NCBI GenBank assembly: GCA_006176705.1
Contig: QRFJ01004327.1
Span: 1-64,000, forward strand
Source of the DNA: Cocos nucifera
Lineage: Eukaryota > Streptophyta > Magnoliopsida > Arecales > Arecaceae
DNA length: 64,000 nucleotides
Direction of reading: 5' to 3'
Part shown: one piece after another, positions 24,575 through 37,800 of the stretch
Position numbering within the stretch: the first letter of the stretch is position 1
Layout of the letters: each line of letters begins with the position of its first letter
Program-made: the position numbers and the translations under genes
The notes under the pieces: generated by a model
Seen by the model: the letters and a program-made list of their open reading frames with translations, nothing else
Database searches by the model: none
Told to the model about the DNA's origin: nothing

Positions 24575-25390
24575 CTAGGTATAAAGGATAATTTCGCTTT
24601 CGGTGGTCATCAGTTTGCAATGAAAATATTTTCTCTTGTCAGCGGCCTTCTTCTTCGACTCTGTCTTCTTCTTCTTCTTCTCACCTTCCATCTTCTGCTT
24701 CTTCGCAATCTTCTTCTTCTTTCCAAAAATTTTTTTCTTAGAAGAAGTCCGCTTCATAGCAAGTACTGAGCTTTTAGAACCTTTCATGGAAAGCTCGGTA
24801 GTGACCAGAATGTTCATAAGCTCAACCAAGGTATTTTACAGTTTATGCATATGGTAGTTCATTATGAATTGCCCATATGCATCAGTCAAGGACTGCAAAA
24901 TTATATTAATCTATAGATCTTGATCTAACTTGACATCGAGCTTCTCAAACTCTTCTAAGTTTTTGATCATCATCAAATAATGATCTTGGACCGACTGTCC
25001 ATCACGCATCTGAGCCTTAAAAAGTCTTCTAGTGACTTGATATTTGGTTGCACGACTCTGTTCACCAAATAATACTTATAGATAAGCCAATATTTAGCGG
25101 CTAGTCTTTATGTCTTCATATTGGTGCTGGAGCTCATCAAACATCGAGCCCAATATGTAATACTTGGCTTTATTATCTTCATCCATCCACTTTTTCAGAG
25201 ACATTCTCTACTTAGTGGATGAATGGGCTGGTAAAGTTGAAGGATTTTATTCCAATACATGAGTCAACTTCTCAAAATCTAAAATAATTTTGAAGTTTTG
25301 GAGCCAATCCTTGTAGTTGGGTTCGATCAATTTATGGGTGTCCAGGATATGGGCCAGTGGTTTGGATATAAATATTTTTCTATAGAGAGT
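24575..25390 (-). pseudogene. copia gag (UBN2-type) remnant
   Basis: Minus strand. Reads from a KPLAHILDTHKLIEPNYKDW-like N-terminal phrase (about 25370) through KKWMDEDNKAKYYILGSMFDEL and TDAYGQFIMNYHMHKL to a lysine-rich stretch and a degraded zinc knuckle (YFHC). It has about five in-frame stops but is longer than the gag of copy E, which has lost roughly 480 bp. The lysine-rich tail explains the AAG/GAA simple-sequence look at 24640-24760. Confidence 0.8.
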
Positions 25391-27247
25391 CAAAGTTTTT
25401 AATTAGATTTTTTAATTAGACTTAACCAATTTATTTAGAAGTTTTATTTTTAAATAAATTAGGCTCCCACTATTTACTTGAATCCCTACACTCTCTTGAT
25501 AGAGATGCAAAAATCTTTGCGATCAATTAATTTCTAGTGGATGGTGTGGTCCCACCAATTTGCTCACCACCTCACCTAACAGTTATTGGTGATGGGTCAA
25601 CTAATGAGTGGACAACTCTTGCCCAATGATACTCTAATCATGGTGCACCCAACCTGATCTCTAATTCATAAATCTCACTATATCTAAAATATGGATCCAC
25701 TCTTTAGTTAAGTCAGATCCATCATTTGCATGAATTGAATTTCTGATTGGGTTCCTCACCATATACGAAATATTAAGCCCAATCTATCCTTCAAACTGTA
25801 GCATTCAATGCCTAATAGACATGGTTGAGTCTTTTCAATGCAACTGAACCACTGTATCCAATCAAGAACAATCAACCCAGGGAAGAGCCCGTATATCTAC
25901 AATGGTAGAAGACCTATGACTTAATATTTTCTTAAAAAGATTTGATTCAGATCTTTTTAAACTTGACTTGACTTAGTCATAACAATTATGACTATTCTAG
26001 TGGCATGGGTTAGCTCGAATTATTAGCCACCTCTAATTAAAACTGGATCGACACAAATGGTCAGGTAAGTAAGATCGATGGAAAGGATATGCTATTAACT
26101 CGACAAGAATGCATTTAGGTTGAGTAGCTCCAAATTAAAAACTAGTTGATCGTATCTGCCAGACTTACATTAGACATCAAATTATTGAATCAGAACCAAT
26201 CGGATTAGCCTACAATCCAGGCTTAAATCGTGGAGCTAAATTAGGTCTTGACTTGGTCAATTATGTGTGAATGTGAGTTGATCTTATCCCAGACTTAATC
26301 CTATTGGGCTGGTCAATTCTAAGCACTCTTGATCCCACCTAACCAACTCTTGATTCAGTTTGATCAACCGCTAGACCTAATTGAGCTACCCAAGCTCGAA
26401 CCCAATTTTATGAAGATATCTTAGATCTAAAAATTCATAATTTTAGACCTAATTGATTTTATAATCTTAATTCTTAATTAATTTTGAGTTCATAAATAAA
26501 AATATGTATTAAAATCTTAGAGTTTTAGAATCCAAAATTTTGTAGAAAAATAAGTTCTGATTTCTAATTAAGGATGAATGCGCAGCACGTCTACATGCCA
26601 TAAGAACATCCCATCGAATGGAAGGAGAGGGCCTTTACATTCTACTTTGTTCTTATGATCAGACAGCCAAGGAGAACATCTTAATCAAAAATATATTTTC
26701 TACTGCAAAATAAGTTAAATCTAAATCATATATCGCATATACAATTAATGATCTAATGTATCATAACCTAATTAAACATGCATGCTTTCAGATCTAATAA
26801 ATCACATATAATATCTAAAAAAAATTTAAATTGATCACATCAAAATAAAACTATTCTAGATAGTTCATAGAACTATTCTACAACTAATCTAAGCATGCAT
26901 CTTTCATATCTCATATGAATAAATTAAAAATTTTAAAATTATATTTTTTATTTTTTAGATCAAATTATAATATTTATAACATCAAAAAAAATAGAAGTAA
27001 AATAGATCTAAAATTATATTTAATTAAATTAAAAATATGATTATACTAAACTACACATAGAACTATTTTATACCTAGTCTAGTCATATATCTCATACACT
27101 ATAGATCATTTAATTTTTAATTTTTTGATTTTAGATCTAATCATATCTGATGTGACATCTAAAATTTTTTAATATTAGATCATAAATAAAAATAAAATTA
27201 GATCTAAAATAAACCTAAAGAACTGCTAACCTAGATTTGATACCAGT
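25391..27247 (-). other. leader of copia copy B with primer binding site
   Basis: About 1.85 kb without a coding frame between the 5' LTR and gag. The primer site is read on the minus strand at about 27246-27231 as CTGGTATCAAATC, a two-base variant of the initiator-Met site. The same leader occurs at 53104-54950 in copy E, so it is a standard part of the family. Confidence 0.75.
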
Positions 27248-29505
27248 TGAAAAAAAATCTCTACTTTTTGCCATAGGATCGTTAAGATCTGATTAGATCT
27301 GAAATAGATTTTTCTAAAAAATCTTAAATGATATGATCAAATCTAAGAGTTTTTAGATCTAATCATGATGATTTGATATTAAAAATAAAATTAAATCTAA
27401 ATAAGGAAACAACTATTGTTACCTGATTAGGCTAACCTGATTATCTTGATAATGATCCTGACGCTCCTGAGGTTCTGGATTGAGCCACACTCATGCCTAG
27501 TCTCTACCAAAGTCTACTTAGGCAAGATCTAGAGGTCTTCTCCTTCTAAATTAATACTCTAAAGATCAGATCTGGATCTAATCTAAAGGTTCTTCAAAAC
27601 TCCATTTGAAGTAGCAGTAATCATCTCTTGAAATAGTGCTGCCTTTTCCCTAATCAGGGTGCCAATGCTCCTTGGACTCTTGTTGGATTTGTGCCCAACT
27701 CCTTAGGTGTTGAGAGGGGAGAGAGAGGATCAGGGAATGGCATGGAGAAGATGAGGGGAAGCCTTGCGGCATGGTAGATGGGCAAAATAATGAAACCCTA
27801 GGTGCAGACAGGGTTTAAATAACTCCTACTGCATCATGCGGTGCCACATAGCCTCAACAAATCAGATTTGTTGATTTAATCATATTTTAATTTGATTGGC
27901 TGAGTGATGTCATCTGATCCAATCAGATGAGAGTTCCTCAAAAATCTACTAAAGTGGCACCATGGATGGATAAACCCAAATAGATGGCGCTTAGGAGTTT
28001 AAGGCTATCAAACAACCTTGGAGTCCTATCTGTATGAGACTCCATCATTATCCACTTGGCACCCTCATTTTTTCCTCTTTTAGCAAGGGGACAAGAGCCC
28101 CAAGTGCTCTCCAATGGGTGCATGCCACATAGCCCTCTATCCAAGTGTCTAGGGTCAACTATTGACCCTTTCTAGAAACTAAAATTGGCAGGTGATAGGA
28201 ATTGGCAGGTAATGTCTTAAATTCATCTGATGAGTTAGAACAATTTTTTTCTGACCTAGACAAGCTTCAGTCAGACTAAGATAAGATTTTTGAGTGAGCC
28301 CAAATAATTTTTGCTTAGCCAAGATGAACTAGATTGATTACAGAAAAAGAATGTTAGGCTCAATCATGTGCTAGAACGATTTTCTTAAATCTTATTAGAT
28401 CTAATCCAAATCAATTGAACTGGGTTAGCCCAATTGATGACATCCAGATCCAAACTTTTGTTTATGTGATCCAGTTAGATTCAATTCCATATGATAATGA
28501 GATATATCATGATCTTCATTATCAATATCATCAAAATACCTTTCGATGGATTAGAACTTTTCTAATTCATATAATTAGAATGATCGATCATCAAGATCAT
28601 TCTAATTGCTCCCAAAATCCATCAGTGATACTTAGTAATATATGGTGGCAAGTCATCAGAACTGAAAGTGAACCTCTTGATGCAGCTACTTGTATGACTG
28701 GTTTCTTCTATCTTGAGCCCCAACAGGCTTAGTGTTAAGGTAAACTTGTCAAACCCAATATCCATCATATAAATTAATCATTCGATTCGAGTCTAATATG
28801 AAATCCTAATAGAAACTCTTTCTATCATCTTCACTCTACCATGGTCATGGGCTTATGGACTTAATCTCATGATCATCATAGGGCTACTCTTCATCTACCA
28901 AGGTAGATAGATCCCTTTATTGGTGCAATCCAATTTCTATAATGAACATGCTATAGCCAACATACACCTTAGGATTCCGAATGGCTAGGAGACTGAGTTA
29001 TAGTGTAGTCAAACTATAACACCCTCAAAATGAACTGTCGATGTACCTTAAGTTAAAGAACCAAACACACTACTGCAGCATCAAGATAGTCGTCGATGAG
29101 AAGATAGACTTTCTTATGACTACTCGAGGTAATTACGCTTAGTGCCCTCATTCTCTAACGAGTACCTGTACTCTCGCTTTGATGTCTCCACACTATAAAC
29201 TTAAGACTCATTTATCTTAAGAAAGTGATCATATACCAATCTTCCAAATCGATCACCATCCTCATGGCGATCCTATGGTCAGGAGCAGTTTATCAGTTAA
29301 TTATGAAAAATCATGCCTTAAATTTTTAACTATTAAAAATATGAATTATCATTATCATTAACTCAGGATGTATCATAGATACTTCAAATATATATTATGA
29401 TAGAAACTAATCTTTTTATTAATTTATAATTAAAATTATAAAATTATCCTTAGAAGTGTATTACAAGTGTTTAGCCAATCTGACTTTTAGGGCACACATC
29501 CAACA
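27248..29505 (-). repeat. 5' LTR of copia copy B (2258 bp)
   Basis: TG...CA ends on the minus strand. The outer end abuts target duplication GGCTC (29506-29510). Confidence 0.92.
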
Positions 29506-29510
29506 GGCTC

Positions 29511-29819
29511 CTATGGTTGAGCCGACTTGGATGGCATGCTGGTTGAGTTGGGATGCACCGACTGAGCTGCTTTTGATGGCTTGATTAGGTGAGCCAGTTG
29601 AGCCAAATTAATTTTTTTTTATTTTTTCTTTGAAAATTCATATCCACTCCATTTTAACTCCATTTTGCTCTAAACTTATTTTGTTACAATCAAAAAAATA
29701 TGCCCTTTCCATTAATAAATATATTTACTAAAATAATAAATAAAATTATTTATCTTTTTAAAAAAATATAAATTATTTAATAAATTAATATTTTAATGGT
29801 GTTTTTATGGTACTTATCA
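29511..29819 (-). repeat. 5' LTR of pol-less gypsy, right segment
   Basis: Continues 17799-19168 after the copia insertion. Matches 14865-15131 of the 3' LTR and ends with TACTTATCA at 29819. Confidence 0.82.
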
Positions 29820-30300
29820 CCCACCAACCCCGATAGCCTTCTCTTTTTGTGCATGCATGTGATCTCGAGGAGGGTTTCATCACAAGACCTAGAATAAAAA
29901 ATCTAAATTTTATTTTTGAGGATTTTTAGTCTTTTTGGCTTAGCAATATCCAAATCCAATGGATGTATTCTCAAATATATGAAGCTCTATTTGTTTTACC
30001 TAGAATTTGGTATTTAATCAGTTTTGTTATTCTCTACACTTAAATCTGGTATCTTTTATATTTTTATCTTATTGGATGATGAATAACGTTTGCACCTCCA
30101 ATGTTCTTAAATTCATTAGATTATCCAAAACTAGAACCATATAATGATTCCATGATGTTGATTTTGATTAGCAAACAACAAGCATATGTTGTTTACAGGC
30201 CGCCCTCTATATCTGAAGAATTCTACTATGCTCAAGTTATTCTTTATGAGCTCTTGTATTATTGGATAAGCATATTGTCATTCTCTATTTTTCTGCTATA
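29820..30300. repeat. diverged repeat, copy c, right half
   Basis: Continues 13319-13466 and matches copy b (about 12300-12760). No product recognised. Confidence 0.8.
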
Positions 30301-30910
30301 AATTTGTTACACGTGCTACTTATGACAGTATTGTAGGGGCTCTCATACTTCCAAGGCTCTTTTAGTTTTACAAGTGAATAATGTCATGAAACATTGTAGG
30401 TAAAACTTACATCATTCTTGCAGTCCCATCATTTAAACTAATGGTTAAAAGCACTCCTCTTAGGTGCAACTAAACAATTAAGTATCTAATCCTCTTAATA
30501 TTTACCTCCATACAAATTCCTTTTCAAACACCTTAATCAACTTATAATTGACATTGCTGAAATTCCATTTATTTTATGAAGGCTATACTTGGGAGCAAAA
30601 TATGCCTTCAGAGGTTTTCATCTTTTACTTTCACTGCCAATAGCACATTTTCTATAAGACTATGTAAAACATCTTTAACTTAAATTGCTCAAACCCCAAC
30701 TCCTCTAGGGTCTGCAAGTTGTGCATTTGCTTCTTGTCATACAACAAGCAATTGTTATCAAAAGGTAGTAGATGGGAATGTACAAGATGTTTATCTAAAA
30801 TTGAAAAAATATCTTTCCACACTAAGATTTTTTTTTCATGGGAAAATCCCTTCTTGTTTTTCCTTCGTGACCTTGATTCCAATACCACTTGCATGATATG
30901 ATTATGACAC
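30301..30910. other. unassigned DNA
   Basis: No coding region, repeat or RNA gene recognised. Short open frames on both strands around 30650-30900 have no family features. Confidence 0.4.
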
Positions 30911-30915
30911 TTTTT

Positions 30916-33193
30916 TAAAAGAAAAAATCTAGATTTTTCGGATTAGGTTCATTCAGATCTAATTGGATCAAGAGAGATATTTCAAAAAATTTTTCTTTTG
31001 AATTTAGATCAGATCTGAGATATTTCAGATCTGATTTTATAGATCTAATAAAATAAAATAAAAGTAAATTAAATTTGATTTAGTTTTATACCTTTTATTG
31101 GATAATCAGATTACCCTGTGATGATCCTGCTGATTGTCTGAGGTTCTAGATCTAGCCATGTAAGTGTCTGACCTCTATCGATATCCACTCATGCTGGATC
31201 TAGAGATCTTCTCCTTCTTTATCACCTCTCCAAATATCAGATCTGGATCTGATTTGGAGGATCTTCAAAACTCTTTTTGAAGATCTGAAATCATCTTTTG
31301 CAGCAGTGTTGTCTTCTTCCTTTCTCGTCACCTTTCTCTTGCCTGGATCGCACCAAACCGGAGCCCAAATCCCCTTGGGTGTGGAGAGGAGAAAGGGGAC
31401 CTGAAGATGGTGTGGAGGAGGAAGAGGGGTAGTCTTGTGGCATGGGCTAAGGGAGATCTTTTTTAAAGCTTGGAGCAGATAGGGTTTTTATCGACCCTAT
31501 TACATCATGCAGTGCCACATCATCCGGGCCAATCATGCAATCAGATCTAAATCCAATTGGTGGGATGACATCACCTGATCTAATCAGATGAGAGCCCCTC
31601 TTCAACACCCTTAGGTGGTGCCAAGACTAGTCAAAGTAGAGTTTCTTTGCGCCACCTAAGTTGATTCCAAGAAGCAACCTACAGTCCCATCTGTATGGGA
31701 CTCCAGGCGTCCCTATCCTTGGATGCATGCCTCCCTAGGCGTGCACCCCCTTCTTTTCATTTTCTAGCAAGGGGACAAGCCCCTATCTGCTCTCCTATGG
31801 GTGCATGATATATGGGCAGATGTCTAAATGTCAAAAGTCAACGTTTGACCAAAGTCAAAATATAAGAATTGGTAGGTGATGGAAAATGGCAAGTGTTGTC
31901 TTCAATTTATCTCATAAATTAAGATAACCCTTTTTTGATCTGGACAAACTCCAGTCAGACCAAGTGAAAGTACCTGAGTAAGCACAAACATATTTGGCTC
32001 AATCGAGATAACTTAAAATGATAATTGAAGGAGAACATTAGGCTCAATCATGTGCTAGCATGATTTTCTTGAGTCTAATTGAATCTAATTCAAATCAATT
32101 AAACTGAGTTAGTCTAATTGATGATATCCAGATCCAAACCCTTATTTGTGTGACTCAGTTAGATTCAGTTCTATATGGTAATGGGATATGTCATGATCTC
32201 TATCATCGACATCATCGAAATACCTTCCGATGGATCAGAACTCTTCTGATTCGGACAACTAGAATGATCGATCATCTAAATCATTCTAATTACTCCCAAA
32301 ATCCACTAGTGACACCTAGCAGTATATGGTAGCAATCCATCAAAACTGAAAATGAACCTCTTGGTGCAGCTACCTATGTGATTAAGTTCTTCTATCTTGA
32401 GCCTCGATTAGATTAGGGTTAAGGTGAACTCGTCAAATCCTAATTTTCGTCATATGATTTAATCATTTGATTCAAGTCCGATGTGAAAACCTTAATAGAA
32501 ACTCTTTCTATTATTTCACTCTACCATGGCCATGGGCTTATGGACTTGATTCTTATGATCATCATAGGACTGCTCCTCATCTACCAAGGTAGATAGATTT
32601 CCTCTTAGTACAATCCAATTCCTACAATGAACATGCTATAGCCAACATACACCTCAGAATTCTGAATGGCTAGGAGATCGAGTCATGGTGCAGTCAAACT
32701 ATAACACCCTCAAGGTGAACTGTCTATGCACCTCAGATCAAAGAATCAGACACACTACTGTAGCTTCAAGCCAATCATCGATGAGAAGGTAGATTTTTTT
32801 ATGACTGCTCGAAGTGATCATGCTCAGTGCCCTCATTCTCTAACGAGTATCTGTACCCTCATTCTGGTATCTCTATACCATAGAATCAAGACTCATCTAC
32901 TATAAAGAAGCGATTATACACCAACCTTCCAGATCAATCATCATCCTCATGATAATCCTACGATCGAAAGCATTTTATGAGTAAATAACGAAAATTCATG
33001 TCATAAATTTTCAACTCTTGAAAATATGAATTATCATTATCATTAACTCAAGGGATGTATCACAGACACTAAATATACAATTGTAATAAAAAATAACTTA
33101 TTTTATTATTTATAGTCAAAATTATAATTTTGCTTCTGGAAGTGTATTACAAGTGTCAGCCAATTCTGGCTTCTAGGGCACACATATCTAACA
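30916..33193 (-). repeat. solo LTR of copia family C
   Basis: 2278 bp matching the family C LTR end to end on the minus strand, with no internal sequence on either side. TTTTT lies at 30911-30915 and again at 33194-33198, consistent with a target duplication although T-runs are weak evidence. The inner terminus reads TA instead of TG. Solo LTRs arise by recombination between the two LTRs of one element. Confidence 0.82.
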
Positions 33194-33198
33194 TTTTT

Positions 33199-33780
33199 TT
33201 CATTCAATTGACTAACTAACTAATACCATCCACATTCAAATAAACAAAGAATGACCATGTTATCCATATTTTGCACTATATTGTAAGGCCTATTTGGAAC
33301 GGTGCAATGTAAGTTATGCTATAACTAAAGTTGTAAGGTTTGTTTGGAACCTTACAATGCAAGTTACACTATAGCTCAAGTTGCCTACAGTTTGAGTTGT
33401 ATGTGATTGAGTTATGGGGGCTGAATCTCTATCATTTGAAGGAGGAAAGAGAAAATCAGGGGGAGGGGGTAGAGGATGAGAGAGAGGGATAATAGATATA
33501 TAAAAAGAAGGAGATAAGTTGAGAAGTTAGGGCTTACGGTAGTGGAGGTGGAAAGGCTACTTGTAGTGGTGAAGGAGGAGATGGGGAAAGAGTAAGGGAA
33601 GGCATGATGGAAGAGGCAGGGGGAAGGGGGAGGAGGGGGCGAGGCAGGAGTGGTGGGCAAAGAGGTTGAAGGAAGAGAAGGCAAAGGAAGAAAATGGAGG
33701 TTGAGCATCAAGGATGGCAATGAAGGAGAAGGAGAAGGAGTAGGAGGGGTGGGGGAAGAGACAAGGAAAGTGCAAAGTGG
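33199..33780. repeat. 50-bp tandem pair and purine-rich tract
   Basis: 33281-33330 and 33331-33380 are two diverged copies of a 50-bp unit starting TTGTAAGG with TTTGGAAC inside. The terminal look (GGCCTATTTGGAAC) resembles ends of some plant DNA transposons, but no partner end was found. 33430-33780 is G/A-rich. The proline/serine-rich frames on its other strand look like composition artefacts. Confidence 0.5.
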
Positions 33781-34811
33781 GGTTAACCTAGGAGCACCAA
33801 CCACAATCTTTACACTATCTAATTTTCATCTTGGACCAACCTACACTCCAAATTTTTTTCCAAAGAAACTTGTAAAGAAATAAAAATACAAGTATAAAAT
33901 TCAGTACAAAAATAAAAAGAAAAAGAGCTCTTTTTGAAGTTTGATGGAGAGACTAAAAGATGGCTCTTGAAGCTTTGTATTCTCTCCTTTAAAGGCTGAG
34001 AGGAAGCTTGAATAAATGAGGATAATTACACTTTGAAGCTCTCTAAATTTGATGCACAAGGTCCTCTCTTTTCTCTCTTTTCCTTTAGATATTCAATGAA
34101 CCTTACTATTTTAATGATTTCTACTTTCAATCCACTTGATCTTTCTTTCTAAATATTTTTCTAACCTTTTATACTCTTTGTGATAGCTTGAGGATCAGTT
34201 CTAGCCATTGGAAGTCTTAAAATAGCCATTGGAGTGGAGAAATGACCATTTGAAAAAGCTACAAAAAACTAGCCATTACGATCATTGGATCAACTCAGTT
34301 TTTGACTAGGTCAGCTCAGTTCTAACTAGGTCAGCTTAGTTTATAATTGGGTTGGCTCAATCTCCTGGGTCTTGAAAAACTAGCTTTTTGCACTCTATCT
34401 TTTGCTTCCATTAAGACTAGGTCGGCTCAGTCTCAGACTGGGTCAGCCTAATTTGCATGTCAAGCATACCGAGCAGCCCATTTCGAAAGGAGATGATCTA
34501 AGGATCGTCCCTTGGTTTGATCATTTTGCTAAAACTTGATTTTTCTTTAATTTATACATCCAAAAATTATGGGACTACCTTCAAAAGATCAAAAATCTTC
34601 TAAGCTTGTTCTTGAGGCTTTCAAAATAGATTTTTTCAACTTTATAAAATTATAATTTTATCCCTTGTTATTTTTTCTTGATCTCTAACTTGATAAAATT
34701 ATAATTTTAACTTAAAAATCTGAAAAGACCTACATCCATTTTTGAAACACATGATTAAATACTTAAACACTCAAAGTTTGACAATCATCAAAATTAATCA
34801 TGGGGTCAACA
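33781..34811 (-). repeat. 3' LTR (truncated) of second copia type
   Basis: 33781-34270 aligns with 40186-40672. The portion equivalent to 39769-40185 is missing. 34290-34470 carries several tandem ACTAGGTCAGCTCAGTT-like units. Confidence 0.8.
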
Positions 34812-37800
34812 ATCTTCTTTTTTATGATGGCAAAACTTTGAATATATGCATAAAAATATAATTTAATATGTTTCAATAAATTGATTAGTATAAGTCATGA
34901 AGTGATAATATATATAAACATAAATGCACACTTCATGAAGGCTCTAATTAATGTGTTATATAATTTATATACTCATATCAAAATAATATTTTAATTTAAA
35001 ATAATGAGTATTAAAATTTCAAGCATGAAATTCATTGAGTTTCTTAAGTATTAATTCTTTAAGCATATACTCAATATACTTCTTCTCTTTTTTGACAACA
35101 TAAAAAAGCTCATTAAAAAGAATAGAAAAAATCATCAAAATCAATATCAAGATATTAAATTTAAAGATGTATCAAATTCATAAAGTCAAATCAAAAAAAT
35201 TATTTCTTCTTTTGAATGAATATTTTTTGTTTCAAAAATTAGTTTGAATTCAAATATTAAAGACTCTTCTCGTTTACGAATGAATATAATATTTTAATCA
35301 AATTTTTAAATATATATTTTTAAGCTTTAAGAGAAATAGAGTTTCTCAAAAGATTTAATCATGAAATCAAGTATAATATATACTTTAATATTCAATCTTT
35401 CTTTTATTAAGAAATTTTAGTTAATTAAGCTCAAAAAAGATATATATCAAAAATATATCGAGCAAGTCAATGATAGTATCAGAGCAAAAATAATTTTACA
35501 ATAATTTTTAAAAATATATTAAAAGTTTTATATTATATTTAAATTTTTAAATATATTTCAAAATTAGAAGTATGTATCAAAACTAATTTATTTAGAGTAA
35601 GAATATGTTTTAAATTTAATTTAAATCCAAAATTATCAAGTTCACGCAAATCAGCATATGACTAATATCTAAATTCATAAATAATTTTTGATAATAAAAA
35701 TTAATTTGTTCATCTGATACTACTTTAAATTAATTAAATCAAATCTAATAACCACATGTAAGCATAATTAGAGAAAAACTATAAGGTACTTGATTGAGAG
35801 TCTAAAATCAATTAAAGCAAAGCTCAAAATAAGAAAATTTTAAGATAAATGATTGAAAATTTAAAATCTATATTAAAATTTATTAATATTTATAATTAAT
35901 TAAATTTAAATTAGTTAACTACATCAATATCTTTCTCACTGAATATTAGAAAATTCATCACATAATATTTTCTCCCTTTTTTTATTTATAATTCTTGCAG
36001 AATAGATTTTAACATTTAAAATTATTCTCCTCCTTTTTTCTTTCAAGTTAAGCATAATTAATTGATACCACATTAATGTTAATTAGTACAAATTTGACTT
36101 TGAAGCTTAGATTTTTAATTTTGATTGATACCAAGTTAGTAATCATTTTATCTTTGGTGTTTTCTTCTCCTTACTTTTGCAAACAAAACTATTTTAAAAT
36201 TAAATAAAATTTTAAAAGAACAAGTATCAATTGAGTGAATTAAGTATTAAATTATGCATTCAATTCAATTAAACATAGCATTCACTCATATAGAAACTAA
36301 TTTTTTTAAAAAAAATATTTTTCATTTAATTCAAAAGATGTTTATAGTAATAACAATCCATTAAAATTAAAGAGTATGCTATGTAGATGTACTTCTCAAT
36401 TTTAATTAATAAGAACTTTAGGCTTCAAAATTTTGAATAATATAGTCTTGAAAATACTTTTCTTCACTTTGATATTAAAGTAAATCATTTAAACATGTAT
36501 CACAAGAATTTATCTCAAATGTTATAATAGAAAGAATATAATCATGAAAATTTATATTTAAAACAAAGCAACTATTTTTTTTCTAAAAGATAAATCAATA
36601 AAATATAAGATATATTATAAGCTGTCCAATCCCAAATGAATAAAACTAAAGTTTTTTTAAAAAATTTGGCTTTAAAAGCAAATGACAACTTTCTTAAAAT
36701 ATTTTGTATGATATCAACTTCAAAAGATTTAAGAAAAGCATTTTTCAAATTCATTTTTGGATATATCATTCAAAGCAAATCATAAAAAGATTTGTTTAAT
36801 TTTTTAAAAAATATCTTTTTCTTTTCTTAAGTAGTATCAATCAATTTGAAGTATAAATATATCAATCTTATAATTTATCTTAAGATATAATATCAAAAAT
36901 ATATTCATGCAGATCAAATTATACATAAGAATATTTTCTTTTTTTTGTCAAAGATAAAGCAATAGAATACAAGATGATAATGATTTATTTGATATCAATC
37001 GTTAAAATTTTTGATCGAAAAAGATGAATCAATTTAAATTCAGATCAAATTATCTTGATAAGTTAATTTGAATTGATATCAATAAATCATGCAAAATAAA
37101 TCATAGAGAGATATTCTATTTAAACATAAATATTTCTTTTCTTAAGAAATATCATTTAATCAAATTCAAAAATATATAAAATTCTTAATTTTATCTCAAA
37201 TGATATAATATAAGCTATGCAAAATCAAATTTGAGATAAAACATTCTTTTCTTTTGCCAAAAAAAATACAATAAAGTTTAAGACAAAAATGATACCATTT
37301 AATATTTTTTTTATTTTTTTTATAGCTTTAAAAATAAAATCAAATAACAACTTGCCCAATGATTTTTCTTAATAACTTGTTGCCCAAAGATTTTTCTTAA
37401 TACCACTTGATCTAAAATTCAAACTATTTTAAAAAATTTAAATTATGATAAATCATTTTGAATTGATATCGATAAATCATCTAAGGTAAATTATAAACAA
37501 ATTTTTTTTTGTTATTCTTTGAAAGATTATTTCATCCCTTTTCTTATGAAATACCAAAAAATTAAGTTTAGAAAAGATAGGAACTTTTTGGATTTATCTC
37601 AAATGATGTAACATCAAGAATATAGCTTTGTAAAATTAAATTTGAGATAAAGATATTCTTCTATTTTTGCTAAAAGATAAAGCATTGAAGTATAAGACAA
37701 TGATGTACTATTTGATAGCAATTATGAAAGTTTTCATACCAAGAGCTTTAAAATTTAAAATAAATAATAATTATCTTGATACTAATTATTTAAAAATTAA

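Larger units (their letters stand above)
19169..29505 (-). mobile_element. Ty1/copia element, family C copy B, full-length
   Basis: 10,337 bp on the minus strand with two LTRs (29505-27248 as 5', 21446-19169 as 3'), a primer site, a ~1.85-kb leader, gag and pol in the order protease-integrase-RT-RNase H. A perfect 5-bp target duplication GGCTC flanks it, so the structure is an undisturbed single insertion. It sits inside the 5' LTR of the pol-less gypsy. Coding regions are heavily mutated. Confidence 0.93.
13467..29819 (-). mobile_element. Ty3/gypsy element lacking pol, with nested copia
   Basis: Two related ~1.66-kb LTRs (13467-15131; 17799-29819, split by a copia insertion) bracket only 2667 bp. 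On the minus strand the 3' LTR starts TGTAATAAGTACC after a purine-rich tract (TTAAGTTGGAGGA), and both LTRs end CTTATCA. The flanks TCCAT (left) and CCCAC (right) each differ by one base from TCCAC, the word present in the uninterrupted repeat copy b. The interior holds gag remains but no protease, RT or integrase, so this is a non-autonomous derivative that would need a relative's enzymes. Confidence 0.8.

Noticed and set aside
24636..24857. Phe-rich plus-strand frame as a membrane protein
   Set aside because: It is the antisense shadow of the lysine-rich gag tail of copia copy B. The similar frame at 55090-55410 is the same shadow in copy E.
33412..33883. Overlapping frames on both strands in the purine-rich tract
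   Set aside because: Low-complexity composition; translations are Pro/Ser-rich or Gly/Glu-rich with no domain.
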